A program made the translations under genes and the position numbers. A DNA stretch of 64,000 bases from Mastacembelus armatus (lineage: Eukaryota; Chordata; Actinopteri; Synbranchiformes; Mastacembelidae): NCBI RefSeq assembly GCF_900324485.2, contig NC_046648.1, positions 1,364,001 to 1,428,000 of the forward strand, read 5' to 3'. The stretch's first letter is position 1. Every line of letters begins with the position of its first letter. Below, piece by piece: positions 23,589-34,931 of this stretch. The notes below the pieces were generated by a model. That model was not told the origin of the DNA. It did not search any database and saw only the letters and a program-made list of their open reading frames with translations.

Positions 23589-26500
23589 TCATGTGACTTG
23601 CAGGAAATCATTGAGCAGAGAGTCCACTTCTCTGAAAGGAAAACAGAGATTGTTTTTTCTGGAATTTAGGGTGTTGTGTTTAGATGAGTCTAATAACACT
23701 ATTTATGTAAATGATGAGCATTGGACCAGCTGAGTAATTATATTTAGGTTTTTACCTGATCTGCTCCTTTACCCATTTTCTCTGTTTGCGAAGAACTTGT
23801 AGTAAAGGATCATCTTCAAACTCCTTTTCATCAGAATCTGAAAATAATGCAATATTATCAGCATGTACAGGCATGTTGACCTCTAAGTGCAGTGTGTACT
23901 TAAGATTCAACATGGATCACAAATGTTACCACAGACGAACAGCTTGCACAAAACAATTAGAGGGTTTTGACTGCAACTTCTTAAGATGCTGTGAATGGAA
24001 ACTATTCCTGTCAGGATCTATTTTCCACAGTAAACTACAGGCCAAAGGTTGGCGCTCTGTGCTACAATGAGCTCACCTTCAGCCTCTTGCAGCAGCTGTG
24101 AAATGACCTCCACAGAGTTCTGTGCATTGCAAGGAGGGACTGGGGATTGTGGACGTGCAGAGGACGAGCAAGGAGGAGAAACCAAGGAGACAGGAGTCCT
24201 CTGTGCAGGAGATGAATCCGCCTTAGGGAACAATACCTCTGAAACTACCTGTCAGGGTCCAATAGGAACATCCTACTGATTAATGCAGTTTTTATTTACC
24301 ATAATGACATTGTACATCAACATCACATCATGATGTATGACAGGTAAATATACAAAACGGGCACAGTGATGGCAGCAACTTGTATTAGTCAAACTACATG
24401 GAGAGCATGAAAGAAATCAATCTGAGAAGCACTGAAGGCAGTAAAAACCTTTGCAGCTCATGTGCATGCTGACCTGTCCTAAAGCACTGTGGACTGGAGA
24501 AGACGGTGTTGCATGATCACCAGTGCAGCTCTCACTGAGAAACTCCTGACTGCTCTGGGTTTGATGCTGCTCTGCCCATGGTTTGACCTTCTTGGGAGGT
24601 CTCTGATGTGAAGAGCTCCTGTTTGTAGGATGATGTCCATCAGAACATTTTCTATCCATAGTATATCTGCAGAAAAAGGTAATTCATTAAGCGTTCAGAC
24701 TTGAAGTTTGTGCACTCTGTGTATGCTTTGATGATCACCTTGTCAGTTTATTTTGCTTCTTAATGGACGATGCCGTCTTCTTCTCATTCTTCTCTGACTC
24801 TTTCGTCTGAGCTTCCTTTTTCTTGTTTCTCTCAGAGCTTTTGAGGTGATGAGGCCACTCCCCTCCTCCAGAGCCAGATGAAGCGGGTGGTGAAGATGAG
24901 CCATGGTCATGAGTAGGCTCATCAGTGGTGCTTCCAGGGACTTCGGTCTTTTTACAAACTCTGGCCTGAGACTCATCTAATGTTTGTGAAATGTTGTGTT
25001 GCTTGATAGCATGAGATGACTGGATGGGACAGGGTAAGACATCACAGAGAAAATGCATGTGGGCAGGAACATGGGCAATGGTCTGGGGTTGAGAGATGGA
25101 AGTGCCAGAGACAACATAGGCAGGAGAGGGAGGTGGATCTGAAGCTGGGGGACCTGGTCCAGGAGCTTCTTTGGTTTTTGGCTCTGGAGGTTTTTGTGAG
25201 AATTCAGGGGGTTTGAGTACTCTGAAAAATATAGGAAATTCAAATAATTTTGTACATTTGGAATAAGCAAATAGAAAAAATGTATCACCATGATTCCAAC
25301 CTTATAAGCCAGTCCACTGGCTGAGGGGTGGCTTAAACTGGGGGGCTGCAAGTTAAATGTAGCGCCGTGAAGGCTGTAGTGTTGAAAAGACTGGGGCCGC
25401 TCCCTGGCCTGCTCCATCTTTCTCCTTAAACGCCACTGAAACAAGATGTCCTCTTCTGGTCGTGTGGGGGTCACCAAAGGAGGAAGGATGAATTTGTGGG
25501 AGGACACAGCTTGAACTGGGTCTGATCTGGTTATCACTAAAAATGTTCACAAACACGGTGCAAAATAACATTGACATGGAAATACAGATAAAACCCCAGT
25601 TATTAAAAAAACAACAACCATATGTTACAAACTACATAAGACAATATAAAAGTGCACACTAAAAGAGAAAAACAATAAAAGTGTTTTCTCCTCCAGACTC
25701 TTGTCTTACCAGTAGCAGGTTTTAATAAACTAGGAATCAAAGGTCTTCGCACTGGCTCATCCAGGCTGACTGGAGGAGAGAAATCTGAAGACCCAACACC
25801 CTCTGAGCTGACAGGGATAGATCCGTCACTCAGAGCACATTCACTGTTAGAAAGACAACAGGTTACTTACAACTAAAGAAGTTCATTATCCATCATCAGT
25901 GTTACATTTCTGGTCTTCATACCCTTTTAGCAGGAGTCTGCTGGCCCTTTCTTGAAGCTGTAGTAGCTCTGTGTCATCAAACTCACCCTGGGAAATGTCT
26001 GAAAGCATCTGTTACAGAAAACAGACAAAACCACTTAATAAGTGACAGATTAAATATTAAGTATGGAGTAAATCAGTAAGACTGTATAATAACAGTTGCC
26101 TATGTACTTTTAACTTGTCTTTTATTATTGTAAAGCACTTTGAATTGTTCTGTGTATGAATTGTGCTATATAAATAAACTTGCCTTGCCTAGCATATGGG
26201 TATAAAAGTCTAACCAGTCACATTATTTGGCCTCATATGGCAAATAAAGTATAGCAATGTGCTCATATAGTTTTGTGATGGTGGGGTGATACATTTGACA
26301 TGAGCAGGTTCAATAAACCATAGAAGTATGAAACAGGACTGGTAAAGGATGGTTTTTCAGCCATTCAGTAAACAGAGGTTTCCAAATGGACATGTGGTGT
26401 GCTGGTGAAATGCAAATATTTATATGCACACTTCGTCGGAATAAGGCCCCACTCCTGCAGACATTCTGGTCACGAGGGATTCAGTCAAATGTTGCATAAT

Positions 26501-27684
26501 AGGGATGTTGCAGGCCCACTAATCCATTTTAAAAACACATTTGTAGGCAAATTCAAAATTTTCCTACAAACAATACACCTGTTATTTCTTCTCGGTAATG
26601 AAAGACAACACAGACTAAATAGTGACTCATCCCCAGTATATTCACAAACACACTCACACTGAGGGATCCTCTGCATGGGGAAAGGGATCTGTCACGTTGT
26701 CCCTGTCCGGCTGGGCTGCAAACGGCAGGGTGGTTGTCATCTTTCAGAGAATGAACGGGATCTGTTTAGATGAAGGGATTCCACAGAAAGGGTGCTTTCT
26801 ACGTCAAATCAGATAAAGATAGAAAAATAACGTATACCTTTGTCTGTTGCTTTAGTTGGTGTTGAACTTGGGGGTAAAGATGAGGATGACATCCACCAAA
26901 AAGGCAGGCGCTCATCCTCAGGGGCAGAAGTCATCTGCTGTCGCTCTTCTCGACTCTGCGGTTCTCCGTGTCGAAAGCGTTCTATATATCTGCAAATGTC
27001 AATACTTGTTATGTGTGGTCTTTCACACAGATGAATAATAAAAAGAAGCACCGATCAGTTTCTTTCAGCATCCAGTTTTCTTATGAGTTGCCATCACATT
27101 GTCATGTTTGGCACTGATACTTTTCAGGGTGTAGTCTTAACTCTGTGAAACTAAAACATACTTTGCCAACACTGAATCCTGCTGACCGCCCAGCTCAGAG
27201 GAAACTGTGGCTTTCCTCGCTCTTTCAAACTGTTTGGATGATTCTACGTCAGATGAGGTTGTCGTGCTGCCAGGAGACGTGGAGGGCCAGGACTCTGTAA
27301 AAACAGGCTGCTCATCTGCAAAACAGCGGTCGTGGCTCTCTGGGCTACGACGCTGTATCTGTGGACTGGATCTCTGGTTTGAACGTACAGGACTCAAAGT
27401 CTGCAAAAGAGAAATAGTGGGTGATCCCGACTGTGTTAAGCGACTTAATAAGGCAACACTGGAATCAGATATTTCTTGCAGTAAATCCTACAGTTTCTTT
27501 TCTTTTTCTCTTTGACAGGGCCTGGTTGCGGGATGGGTGGTAGTGTGTCTTCCCCACCCTGGATGCTGGCTGGAAGGGGTTCTTCCTCGTGAACACAGGA
27601 GCACTGTGAAAACAACACATATGAGTACATGTAATTACTGATGATAGTACCAGGGGACTATTTTTCTACTTACCTGGATTTCAT
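23589..27684 (-). CDS. proser3: proser3 (proline- and serine-rich protein 3)
   Basis: Poorly studied protein (human C19orf55); no biochemical role is claimed here. Exons: 27674-27684 (11 bases, MKS), 27492-27603, 27162-27400, 26838-26989, 26658-26761, 25923-26008, 25710-25843, 25301-25536, about 24739-25217, 24474-24666, 24077-24248, 23756-23837, 23589-23631. Conserved blocks are PVFTRKNPF/GKTHYHPSR at the N-terminus, DSVLAKYIERFRHGEPQSRE, then RPEEDILFQWRLRRKMEQARE, and a C-terminal coiled-coil-like DDPLLQVLRKQRKWVKEQIR. The middle is Pro/Ser-rich. It faces away from lin37 and tail to tail with hspb6. One junction (exon 8 to 9) is not in phase with the donors I can see, so that border is unsure. 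Confidence 0.88.
26090..26192 (+). mobile_element. L2-like LINE 3' tail in proser3 intron
   Basis: The stretch ends in TAAAGCACTTTGAATTG, then GAATTGTGCTATATAAATAA and ACTTGCCTTGCC. This is the common 3' end of fish L2-like LINEs and of the SINEs that borrow it. The LINE in the ctrl intron (36455-37405) has a related end. Only the tail is present. Confidence 0.65.
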
Positions 27685-28599
27685 AATAACCTTTAGTGCT
27701 TCACAGGTGACTGATGACAGGACACAGGCAGGATGCACAGTAGAGGTTCTTACTTTATGCCTGATCCTGAGCTCTTTGACTCCAAATCACAGCCGGATCG
27801 ATGTGTCTGACTGACTGGGTGACTTAACGTTAGATCTCAGTGTTTTAGAAGTTAACGTTACCGAGTTGACTTGTTCTGCCAAACATAAAATAAAGTTACC
27901 ATAGAACCAAACGACACAAGTTGTCCATAAAATAACTAATTAGGTTGTTAGAGTTTGCATGTCGAAGCGATATTCACCAAACGAGAACAACGTTTTTACT
28001 GAAAACACGATTCATCTGCTCTAATTCAATAATAATACACAAATTACCAACATGGATGAAACCAACGGAAGCGTCACTGTTTATTCGGATCGTTATTTAC
28101 TACACGACATCCAGCCAATGGGCAACGAGTTTAATTTGATTGACATAGAATTAAACCAATCACGTAGGAGGCCCTCACTTCACAAGGGCCAATCAATTGA
28201 TAGGAAACCGGCAGCGCGCGGAAGAGGAAAGTCCACAAAGGCTACGCGTTCGTCCAAAACAAGCTAAGTTAGCAACGGTAGCTTGAGCTAATCGGCGCCA
28301 CCATCCGATATAACTGATAATAAAACGATTAGTCTGTAGTGTCGGCCGACTGAGCGTGTGGAACCAGCTTAGGCAGCTAATTTGTTGTAGTGAGTAAACA
28401 CAGATAAAAGTGGCTTCGTTTAACGCTATCCAGTGTTTGTGCTAACGCAGACAGTAGCTAGCTCGTAGAGAGCGATCTTAACGGCAGGTAGTTAGCTCAC
28501 CTTAACCGTACGTGCTGCGTTAGTGTCGTTAAGTAACGCGTCGTTATCAGCCAGAAGACACTGAATTTCCTTTAAATATAAGTCTGAACGGTGGCGATA
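27685..28599. promoter_or_regulatory. shared divergent promoter region of proser3 and lin37
   Basis: The start codons of proser3 (-) and lin37 (+) are 915 bases apart. The region is CpG-rich toward lin37. TAACGTTA palindromes occur at 27825-27832 and 27853-27860, with further GCTAACG/TTAGC half-sites around 28265-28300, 28440 and 28530. A bidirectional CpG promoter is inferred from the head-to-head arrangement and composition. Confidence 0.6.
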
Positions 28600-31382
28600 A
28601 TGCATCACGTCAAGATCAAGACTGAAAGGCCAGGTAAGAGGTGACCCCGACCCCCCTCAGCACTAAGGTCATGTTGGGTCGAGGTCATTGCATTTGACAA
28701 CATAGTCTACCTGAAATCATGAATGCACTATAATCCAGATCTCACTATAAATGTTAACACATTAACACTGACATGGAAATACAGATTAAAACCCCAGTTA
28801 TTAAAGCAAACAACAACCATATGTTACAAACTACATAAGACGATATAAAAGTGCACACTAGAAGAGAAAAACAATAAAAGTGTTTTCTCCTCCAGACTCT
28901 TGTCTTACCAGTAGCAGATTTTAATAAACTAGGAATCAAAGGTCTTCGCACTGGCTCATCCAGGCTGACTGGAGGAGAGAAATCTGAAGACCCAACACCC
29001 TCTGAGCTGACAGGGATAGATCCGTCACTCAGAGCACATTCACTGTTAGAAAGACAACAGGTTACTTACAACTAAAGAAGTTCATTATCCATCATCAGTG
29101 TTACATTTCTGGTCTTCATACCCGTGATTGATTCATGTTAAATTAAAGCCTCCACCTCAACTTTATTACTTTTGCAGATTTAGAGGCGAGTGGTGCACGG
29201 AGCAGATTGGATGCTGTGTTAAAGGGGTTGGTGGAGAAGAGTGAAAATGAAAGGTCCGTAAAGTTTTTATGTGTGTAGTTTCGTGATTGCTTTTCAGACA
29301 AACTACATATCTTTTTATTTTATTTTAAACAGGGAGCAAAATGAGGGTGATCCTGGAAAAATATCAGCCGACCCTTCAAATAAGTATGACTTCAATTGGT
29401 GTTGTAAACTCAGCTTTAATCTGTTATTTTATTTCACAATATGAGTATAAAGATCTTTTTTTTTTTTAAACTGTATTTTCCACCTGTCCCTTTCAGAGAT
29501 TTGTCTCCATCATCTGCTGGAAAAAGGTATTTTTCAAATTGAGCTGAAAGTAACTCAAAAATATTTCCACATTTTAATTTGTGGGAGGAAAAAGAAAACA
29601 TTATTCTTTGGTACTGCCTGGTCAATGAGTTTATCATTTTACATTGAATTACTAGTCTGCACACAACAGCAGCTTAAAAAAGACGTGAAAAGCAGTAACT
29701 GGATTTGCGATAAAGGTTTCTTCCTTTTGAATTTTTTTCAGACCCTCAGCTCGTTTTCCTCAGCACCGACGGAAGAAGAGAAAAGAGATGGATGAGGGAA
29801 TACCGGAGAGTAATCAGCACAAACAAAGTAAACCATAAATTATGACAATAATCCACCAATAAAGTTCATGTGAAGTATTTATCTGTTTTATCACTGTGAT
29901 CACTTTGCCTTTTGCTTCTTAGTAAAATTAACACTTGTTTTCTGTCTTTTTTCTGTCGTTTTACCTTCTCTAGACGCTTACATTATTAAGTTGTTTGACC
30001 GCAGTGTGGATCTTGCTCAGTTCAACACCAGCACCCCATTGTATCCTATCTGCCGAGCCTGGATGAGAAACAATCCTTCTGTTCGAGAGCCAGCTGTTTC
30101 CCCAAGCCCCCCACACAGCATGGTAGAGGAAGAGGTGAGGCCAAACGGTTAACGTTGAATAACTTTTTTTTTTTTTTCCAAACATTACACAGAAGTTATG
30201 AGTTTACCCACCAGGAGAATAGGGACACTACCACATCTGTATAGGTTTTTATGCATGGTCTTATTTCCTTTATTGTAAATTGTTAAAATACAAACTGCCT
30301 TGTGTGACAAAGTCTAATAATGGTGGACAGGAAACAGAGTAACATTATAAGCCACTAACATCACTCTGCCTCTGACCAGTATAAGGGAACTATCTTATGA
30401 CTAAGCAGTATAAAATTGCTAATGAGGACAGGACATTGCCTGAAAGTGATGCTGTAACTATCAATATGCTTAAGCACAGTATGGTAAATATATAGTAAAG
30501 CTATATGTGGATGCCCTTATGGCAGAGTAATAGAAGTGTCTGTGTTTAACTTATGTGACAAAGTGAGTTTGTCGTTTGAGGACAGGCTTCTGAGTATTTC
30601 AGTTGCAATGATTTCAACACTGCTAACAAAACATCACACCCCACCCCCTCTCAATCTTGGTGTTTGGGGAGATTTATTGATGCATTCTGTTTTCCAAATT
30701 TCTTTCTTTGACAGGTCACAGACATGATCAATGGTAAAGGTCAGAATGTGTATAGACTTCCTCCTCCGACCCCTTGTCCCGTCAGTAGCTCTGGTGAACC
30801 CATCAATCTCAGGATCCCACAGACAGAAAAACCCACTGCTACCAAGGTGCTGTACAATATGTATATGAAGATTATTGATGGTGATTTGTCTACTTGTTGT
30901 TATAAAATTTGACTCATCTATTTTTACATCCCATTTCTTAGTTTAAAAATTATCTAATCAACTGCAACTAACTGAACCTCAACATTTTGGTTTCATCCAC
31001 AGTTAACAGATTCAGTTCCTGTTACAAGTTCCCTTATATGTGACCACATGGAACGGTGGAAAAAGATAAGGCAAAAGTGTGTTTGATTCAATTTTTTTTT
31101 ATTAAGTAACTTGTGCCATTGTTTGGTTTGCAAAAAAAGTAATTTTAACAGAAAAGTACTTGTAACCTGCATCAATATATTGTCTTAATACAGTGTTTGC
31201 AAGCTTGAGCTTTGAAGAAACCACTGGAACATGTAAAGGATTGGAAAGAGTTGAGCTGACATTGGTTGGTGTTTTTTTGTTTTTGTTTTTTTAGATGGAA
31301 GGAGTGTTCCAACAAGAACCAGTTGAGGTATGGCGAGAGTATCAAGGTCCTTAAGGAAATGAAGGAGCTCTACGATCGCTAA
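28600..31382 (+). CDS. lin37: LIN37, subunit of the MuvB core of the DREAM complex
   Basis: Nuclear subunit of MuvB (LIN9, LIN37, LIN52, LIN54, RBBP4), which with p130/E2F represses cell-cycle genes and with B-MYB activates late ones. Exons 28600-28633, 29178-29253, 29333-29383, 29497-29526, 29742-29827, 29974-30134, 30715-30846, 31003-31076 and 31295-31382 join in phase into 243 residues (human 246). Strong matches are [54 protein letters not shown] and the C-terminal [11 protein letters not shown]. The basic KKRK run may be a nuclear signal. Intron 1 contains a recent copy of a proser3 exon. Confidence 0.96.
28764..29123 (-). pseudogene. duplicated proser3 exon 7 inside lin37 intron 1
   Basis: This 360-base stretch is a near-identical copy of 25569-25924, which holds proser3 exon 7 (25710-25843) with its acceptor, donor and flanking intron. 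I count about five to seven single differences, one of which changes a Pro codon to Ser near the exon end. The copy keeps its orientation, so it lies antisense to lin37. It ends abruptly at CATACCC, just at the proser3 exon 6 donor. No function is expected; it is a local DNA duplication over about 3.2 kb, not a retrocopy, because intron sequence is included. Confidence 0.93.
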
Positions 31383-32951
31383 CTGGGTATTTTGTAGCTC
31401 TCCCCGATGAAATGGACTCTGTGCAGTTGTAATGGAACCACAGTGTAGCAGTGTTTGAATATACCTGCCGTCTGCATAGTCAGACTGCATTAATTGAACC
31501 CGGAGCCTTAAATAGACCAAGTGTCCTATGCATTGGAGAAATACTACTTTGAAGGATCTTCATGTATCTTGCAGTTTGATGTGTGCAGAATGTCATAAGG
31601 TGTGATCTGGGACTATTTATATCCATAAAGATTCTGTGTAGATGTTTGACTAAAGTTGTTCATCACTAGTATTTTTCCAGAAAATTGACATGTGCATGTT
31701 AAACATTAAGATGAATTAAAATCCAGTGTGGTGTTGTCTGTATCCAGGTGCTTTTTTAATTTCAACACATAGAATTAAAAAAAAACAAAATCGAGGTGCA
31801 TCTTAGAGGGCCCATAAGAGCCTGTAGATATCAAACATGATTCTTTTGACATGCATGAAGTGGCATGTAAGTCAGCTATAAGCCAGATGTCAAGTAATCT
31901 GAAATTTTTTGCAATTACATTTTAGGTTCTCACGACAATTGTTAGTTAATAAACACTTAATTAAAAGTATGTCCTATGTTTTAATGTGGATGAATTGCAG
32001 CTACAGGAGTTAGAGTGCAGCTTGAAGAGCTCGTCTTCACCACACTGGGTTTGATATAGAAATGCCTAAGGTGAAAGTGCTGACTGTGTGTGGTGCCATT
32101 TACACGAGACCCCAAATGTGGTAATTGAAACCTTGTCCATACATATGTATCTACACAGTTTTACTGTGTGAACCCACTATGTGTCTCTGATCTGTTTGCA
32201 TCAGGCTGCATTGTTCTTGGTGCTGCTGGATGATATGAGCTGTTGCATTAAAGGTCAGGTAGCCTCCCATGTATTCTGCACTGGCATTTAAATCTAATGA
32301 GCTGGAGCACAGTGATAAACACCAAGTGCAGAATGTGTTCTGTATTTGTGTAGGTCATTTTCTGAGTATGTAAAAAGTGAAACAGCACACCCTGTGTATG
32401 GCAGCTGTTAGAAAGCAGAATGTTTATATTAGGAACTTTGCATTAGATGAGTGTGAAATCTCTAGTTCATTTACCACAGCCTGTTTTCAACACATGGAAG
32501 CCCAACAAATGCTAAATTAACAGTAAGATAAATCTAAAAGAGAAGAGTCTATAATGTAATCAATGTCAAAAATATCCTGTTTCACATCAGCATTTCTTTA
32601 TTTTTAGTGGCATCCCATAATGTTTTTGTTGACTGTACTGAAAAGCATAAAAGTCAACTAATAAAATGTCATCAACAGTATCATAGGTGCTTCTATTCAT
32701 ATACAATTAGCTTGAGCATGAACAAATAAGCTGCAGCTTCTAAAGTTTACATACATTTTTACAAACATATTTATCAAATGAACTACAGTAAATTCCACAT
32801 CTGATCGCACACGGTACTAAAGGCTTGACTTTAAGTTAGTTTTAGCTATAGGTTATTCATGTATGCATCTTGGTCAGCAGGTGTACTTCCTGACTTACAT
32901 GTGGAATGTTAACCTTTGGTCGCTTTGCATCACCTGACAGGTGTGGACGTC
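31383..32951. other. lin37-GPCR intergenic region
   Basis: Contains the lin37 3' untranslated region, with a possible end signal near 31710 (GAATTAAAATC). After that I see AT-rich DNA without a recognisable gene or repeat, up to the 3' end of the GPCR gene on the other strand. Confidence 0.6.
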
Positions 32952-34336
32952 TTAATCAGCGGACGTTGTCTCTCTCTCACCGTTGAAAACCTGCGTTTCT
33001 GCGCATTTTGAGGAAGTGGTCGTGCTTTTTTCCGCAGGTGCAGAAGATTCTGACTTTCGGGAAGTCCATGTGAAGTGTGACGACATGGACCGAGACGACA
33101 TAAATGACAGGTGGTCCTCGGCCAGGGCGCTCTCTAGGACAAAACAGATGGACTGCTTCAGCTTCTTCTGGAACTCGTCACACAGGAAAACGTAGAGAAT
33201 GGGGTTCAGGCAGCTGTTTGCGAAAGCCAGACTGATAGTCAGAGGACCTATAATCCTAATAATCCTCTGTAAACTCTGGGGGGCACCGTTTAATTCCATA
33301 AAATGCACAACATGGTAGGGCAGCCAGCAGATGAAGAACGCAAAGATGATAGAGAAAATAATACGACGAGATCTGTGTCTCCTTGTGCGCTGCACGCGTC
33401 CTGCACGGACACTTATAGCGGTGTAAGACACCAATATCACCATGAAGGGCACGAAGAAGCCCATAACGAAGCGGAAAATGCCGAGACTCCAGTATTGTGA
33501 CTTAGATCCAGAGTATGAACAGTAGGTCTTCACCCCTTTGATCTTCAAATCACGAAAAGTGGCATAGGGTATGCTGCAGACCACAGCAGCCACCCACACT
33601 GCAGCGCTTATCAGCTGAGCTTTGCGCACAGTGCGCTTGTTTTGCGCCCAGACCACCACCCAGATGGACAGGCAGCGGTCCACACTTATGACCGTCAGAA
33701 GAAAGATGCTGGCAAACATATTGACTACAACCACGAAGTTGAAGAGCTTACACATGAAATGCCCAAAAGGCCAGTGGTTCCCCTGGGAGGCAGAAATTAT
33801 CCAGAAAATCAGAAAGGCAGTAAAGAAGCAGTCTGCCAGGGCCAAGTTGAGAAACCAGACTGAGTTCACGGTTCTCTTCATCCTGAAGCCTGTCACGTAG
33901 ATGACCAAACCATTTCCCAGAGTGCCAACTATAAATATTACACAGTAGATCACCACAGAGACCATGCGTATATTCCTAACAATGTTATCCAGCTCAAGTG
34001 GGGAGGAAGAGGTGTTATCACTCTTGATAATGCCACCTGGGGTGGAAGTGGTGTTATCTAATGAAAGACAAAGAAATGTGTTATTACTTTTCTAACTGAC
34101 TCATTTTTTAACATGCACTGAGGAAAAAAAAAACAGGCTCATCTAATGAGATTATGCACTAAGATACATGAGTTTTTAATCACTGCCTTAGAGGTCAAAA
34201 AATAAAATGCATTTTCCACTTCATTCAATTTCTGCTGTGAAAATACAACCTATGAAGTCAGTTGGCAACAGATGATACTAGGACACGTTTCTGTTTAAGC
34301 AGCTTTAAAGTAATGCAGGATCTTACCTTTTGTCAT
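32952..34336 (-). CDS. chemoattractant-type class A GPCR (formyl-peptide/chemerin receptor-like)
   Basis: Seven-transmembrane receptor of the family that includes FPR, CMKLR1, GPR32 and PTGDR2; ligand unknown. A 10-base coding exon (34327-34336, MTK) joins exon 32952-34057 in phase for 371 residues. The extracellular N-terminus has two NT(T/S)S glycosylation sites. Visible motifs: GNGLVIYV in TM1, NLALADCFF in TM2, the conserved Cys of MCKLF before TM3, VDRC in place of the usual DRY at the end of TM3, FFICWLPYH in TM6 and SCLNPILYVF in TM7. The tail LESALAEDHLSF resembles FPR (LERALTED) and is Ser/Thr-rich, suiting arrestin control. The exact orthologue cannot be fixed without a tree. Confidence 0.88.
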
Positions 34337-34931
34337 TTTTCTGTCTTTATTCTAAGGTGATGCCTTATTCTCTACTCCTGATTACTTCTCCTTCTCAGCT
34401 CATGCAGCTGCTAGTGAGAGAGTGTGTCTGCTCGGTCTGACTTTGTGGCAAGTTATGTGCACAGGAAGTAGACAAAACTATAGGAACACCTCATTAAGAT
34501 GCAGTCCATCAAGACTGCACAATCTATTTACTGAAACTGACTGAGAGCACCGATGATGTGGTCACAACAGTCAAGCTTCACATGAGGTGATGCTTATTGT
34601 CAGTGTCCATTCTATTGACTTACATTCATTTCCTGGAGATGCAACAAAACCTAAACAGTTCCCAAAAGCCAACCTTAACCCAAAGGTTTATACTTACACT
34701 AACTGTATGGGTCACACTTCAGCCTGTTAGGTTAAAATTGAAGTCGATCATGAAACCAGCACTAGTTTTCTTAAGTTTTATGGTTTATTCATGTTTCTTC
34801 AGAAAGTGGTTGCCAACAGTCATAGTCGGTAGAAATAGCAGCAGAGTGAGGAGCAGGAAAGGTCATGAAGTCATGAAAAGAATGAAAGATGCACGTTCGT
34901 GTGTAGTGCAGGTTTTATAGGTGTTTTCACA

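Noticed and set aside
28754-28951. Possible new coding exon antisense in lin37 intron 1
   Set aside because: It is the duplicated proser3 exon without any neighbouring exon or promoter; better described as a copy than as a gene.
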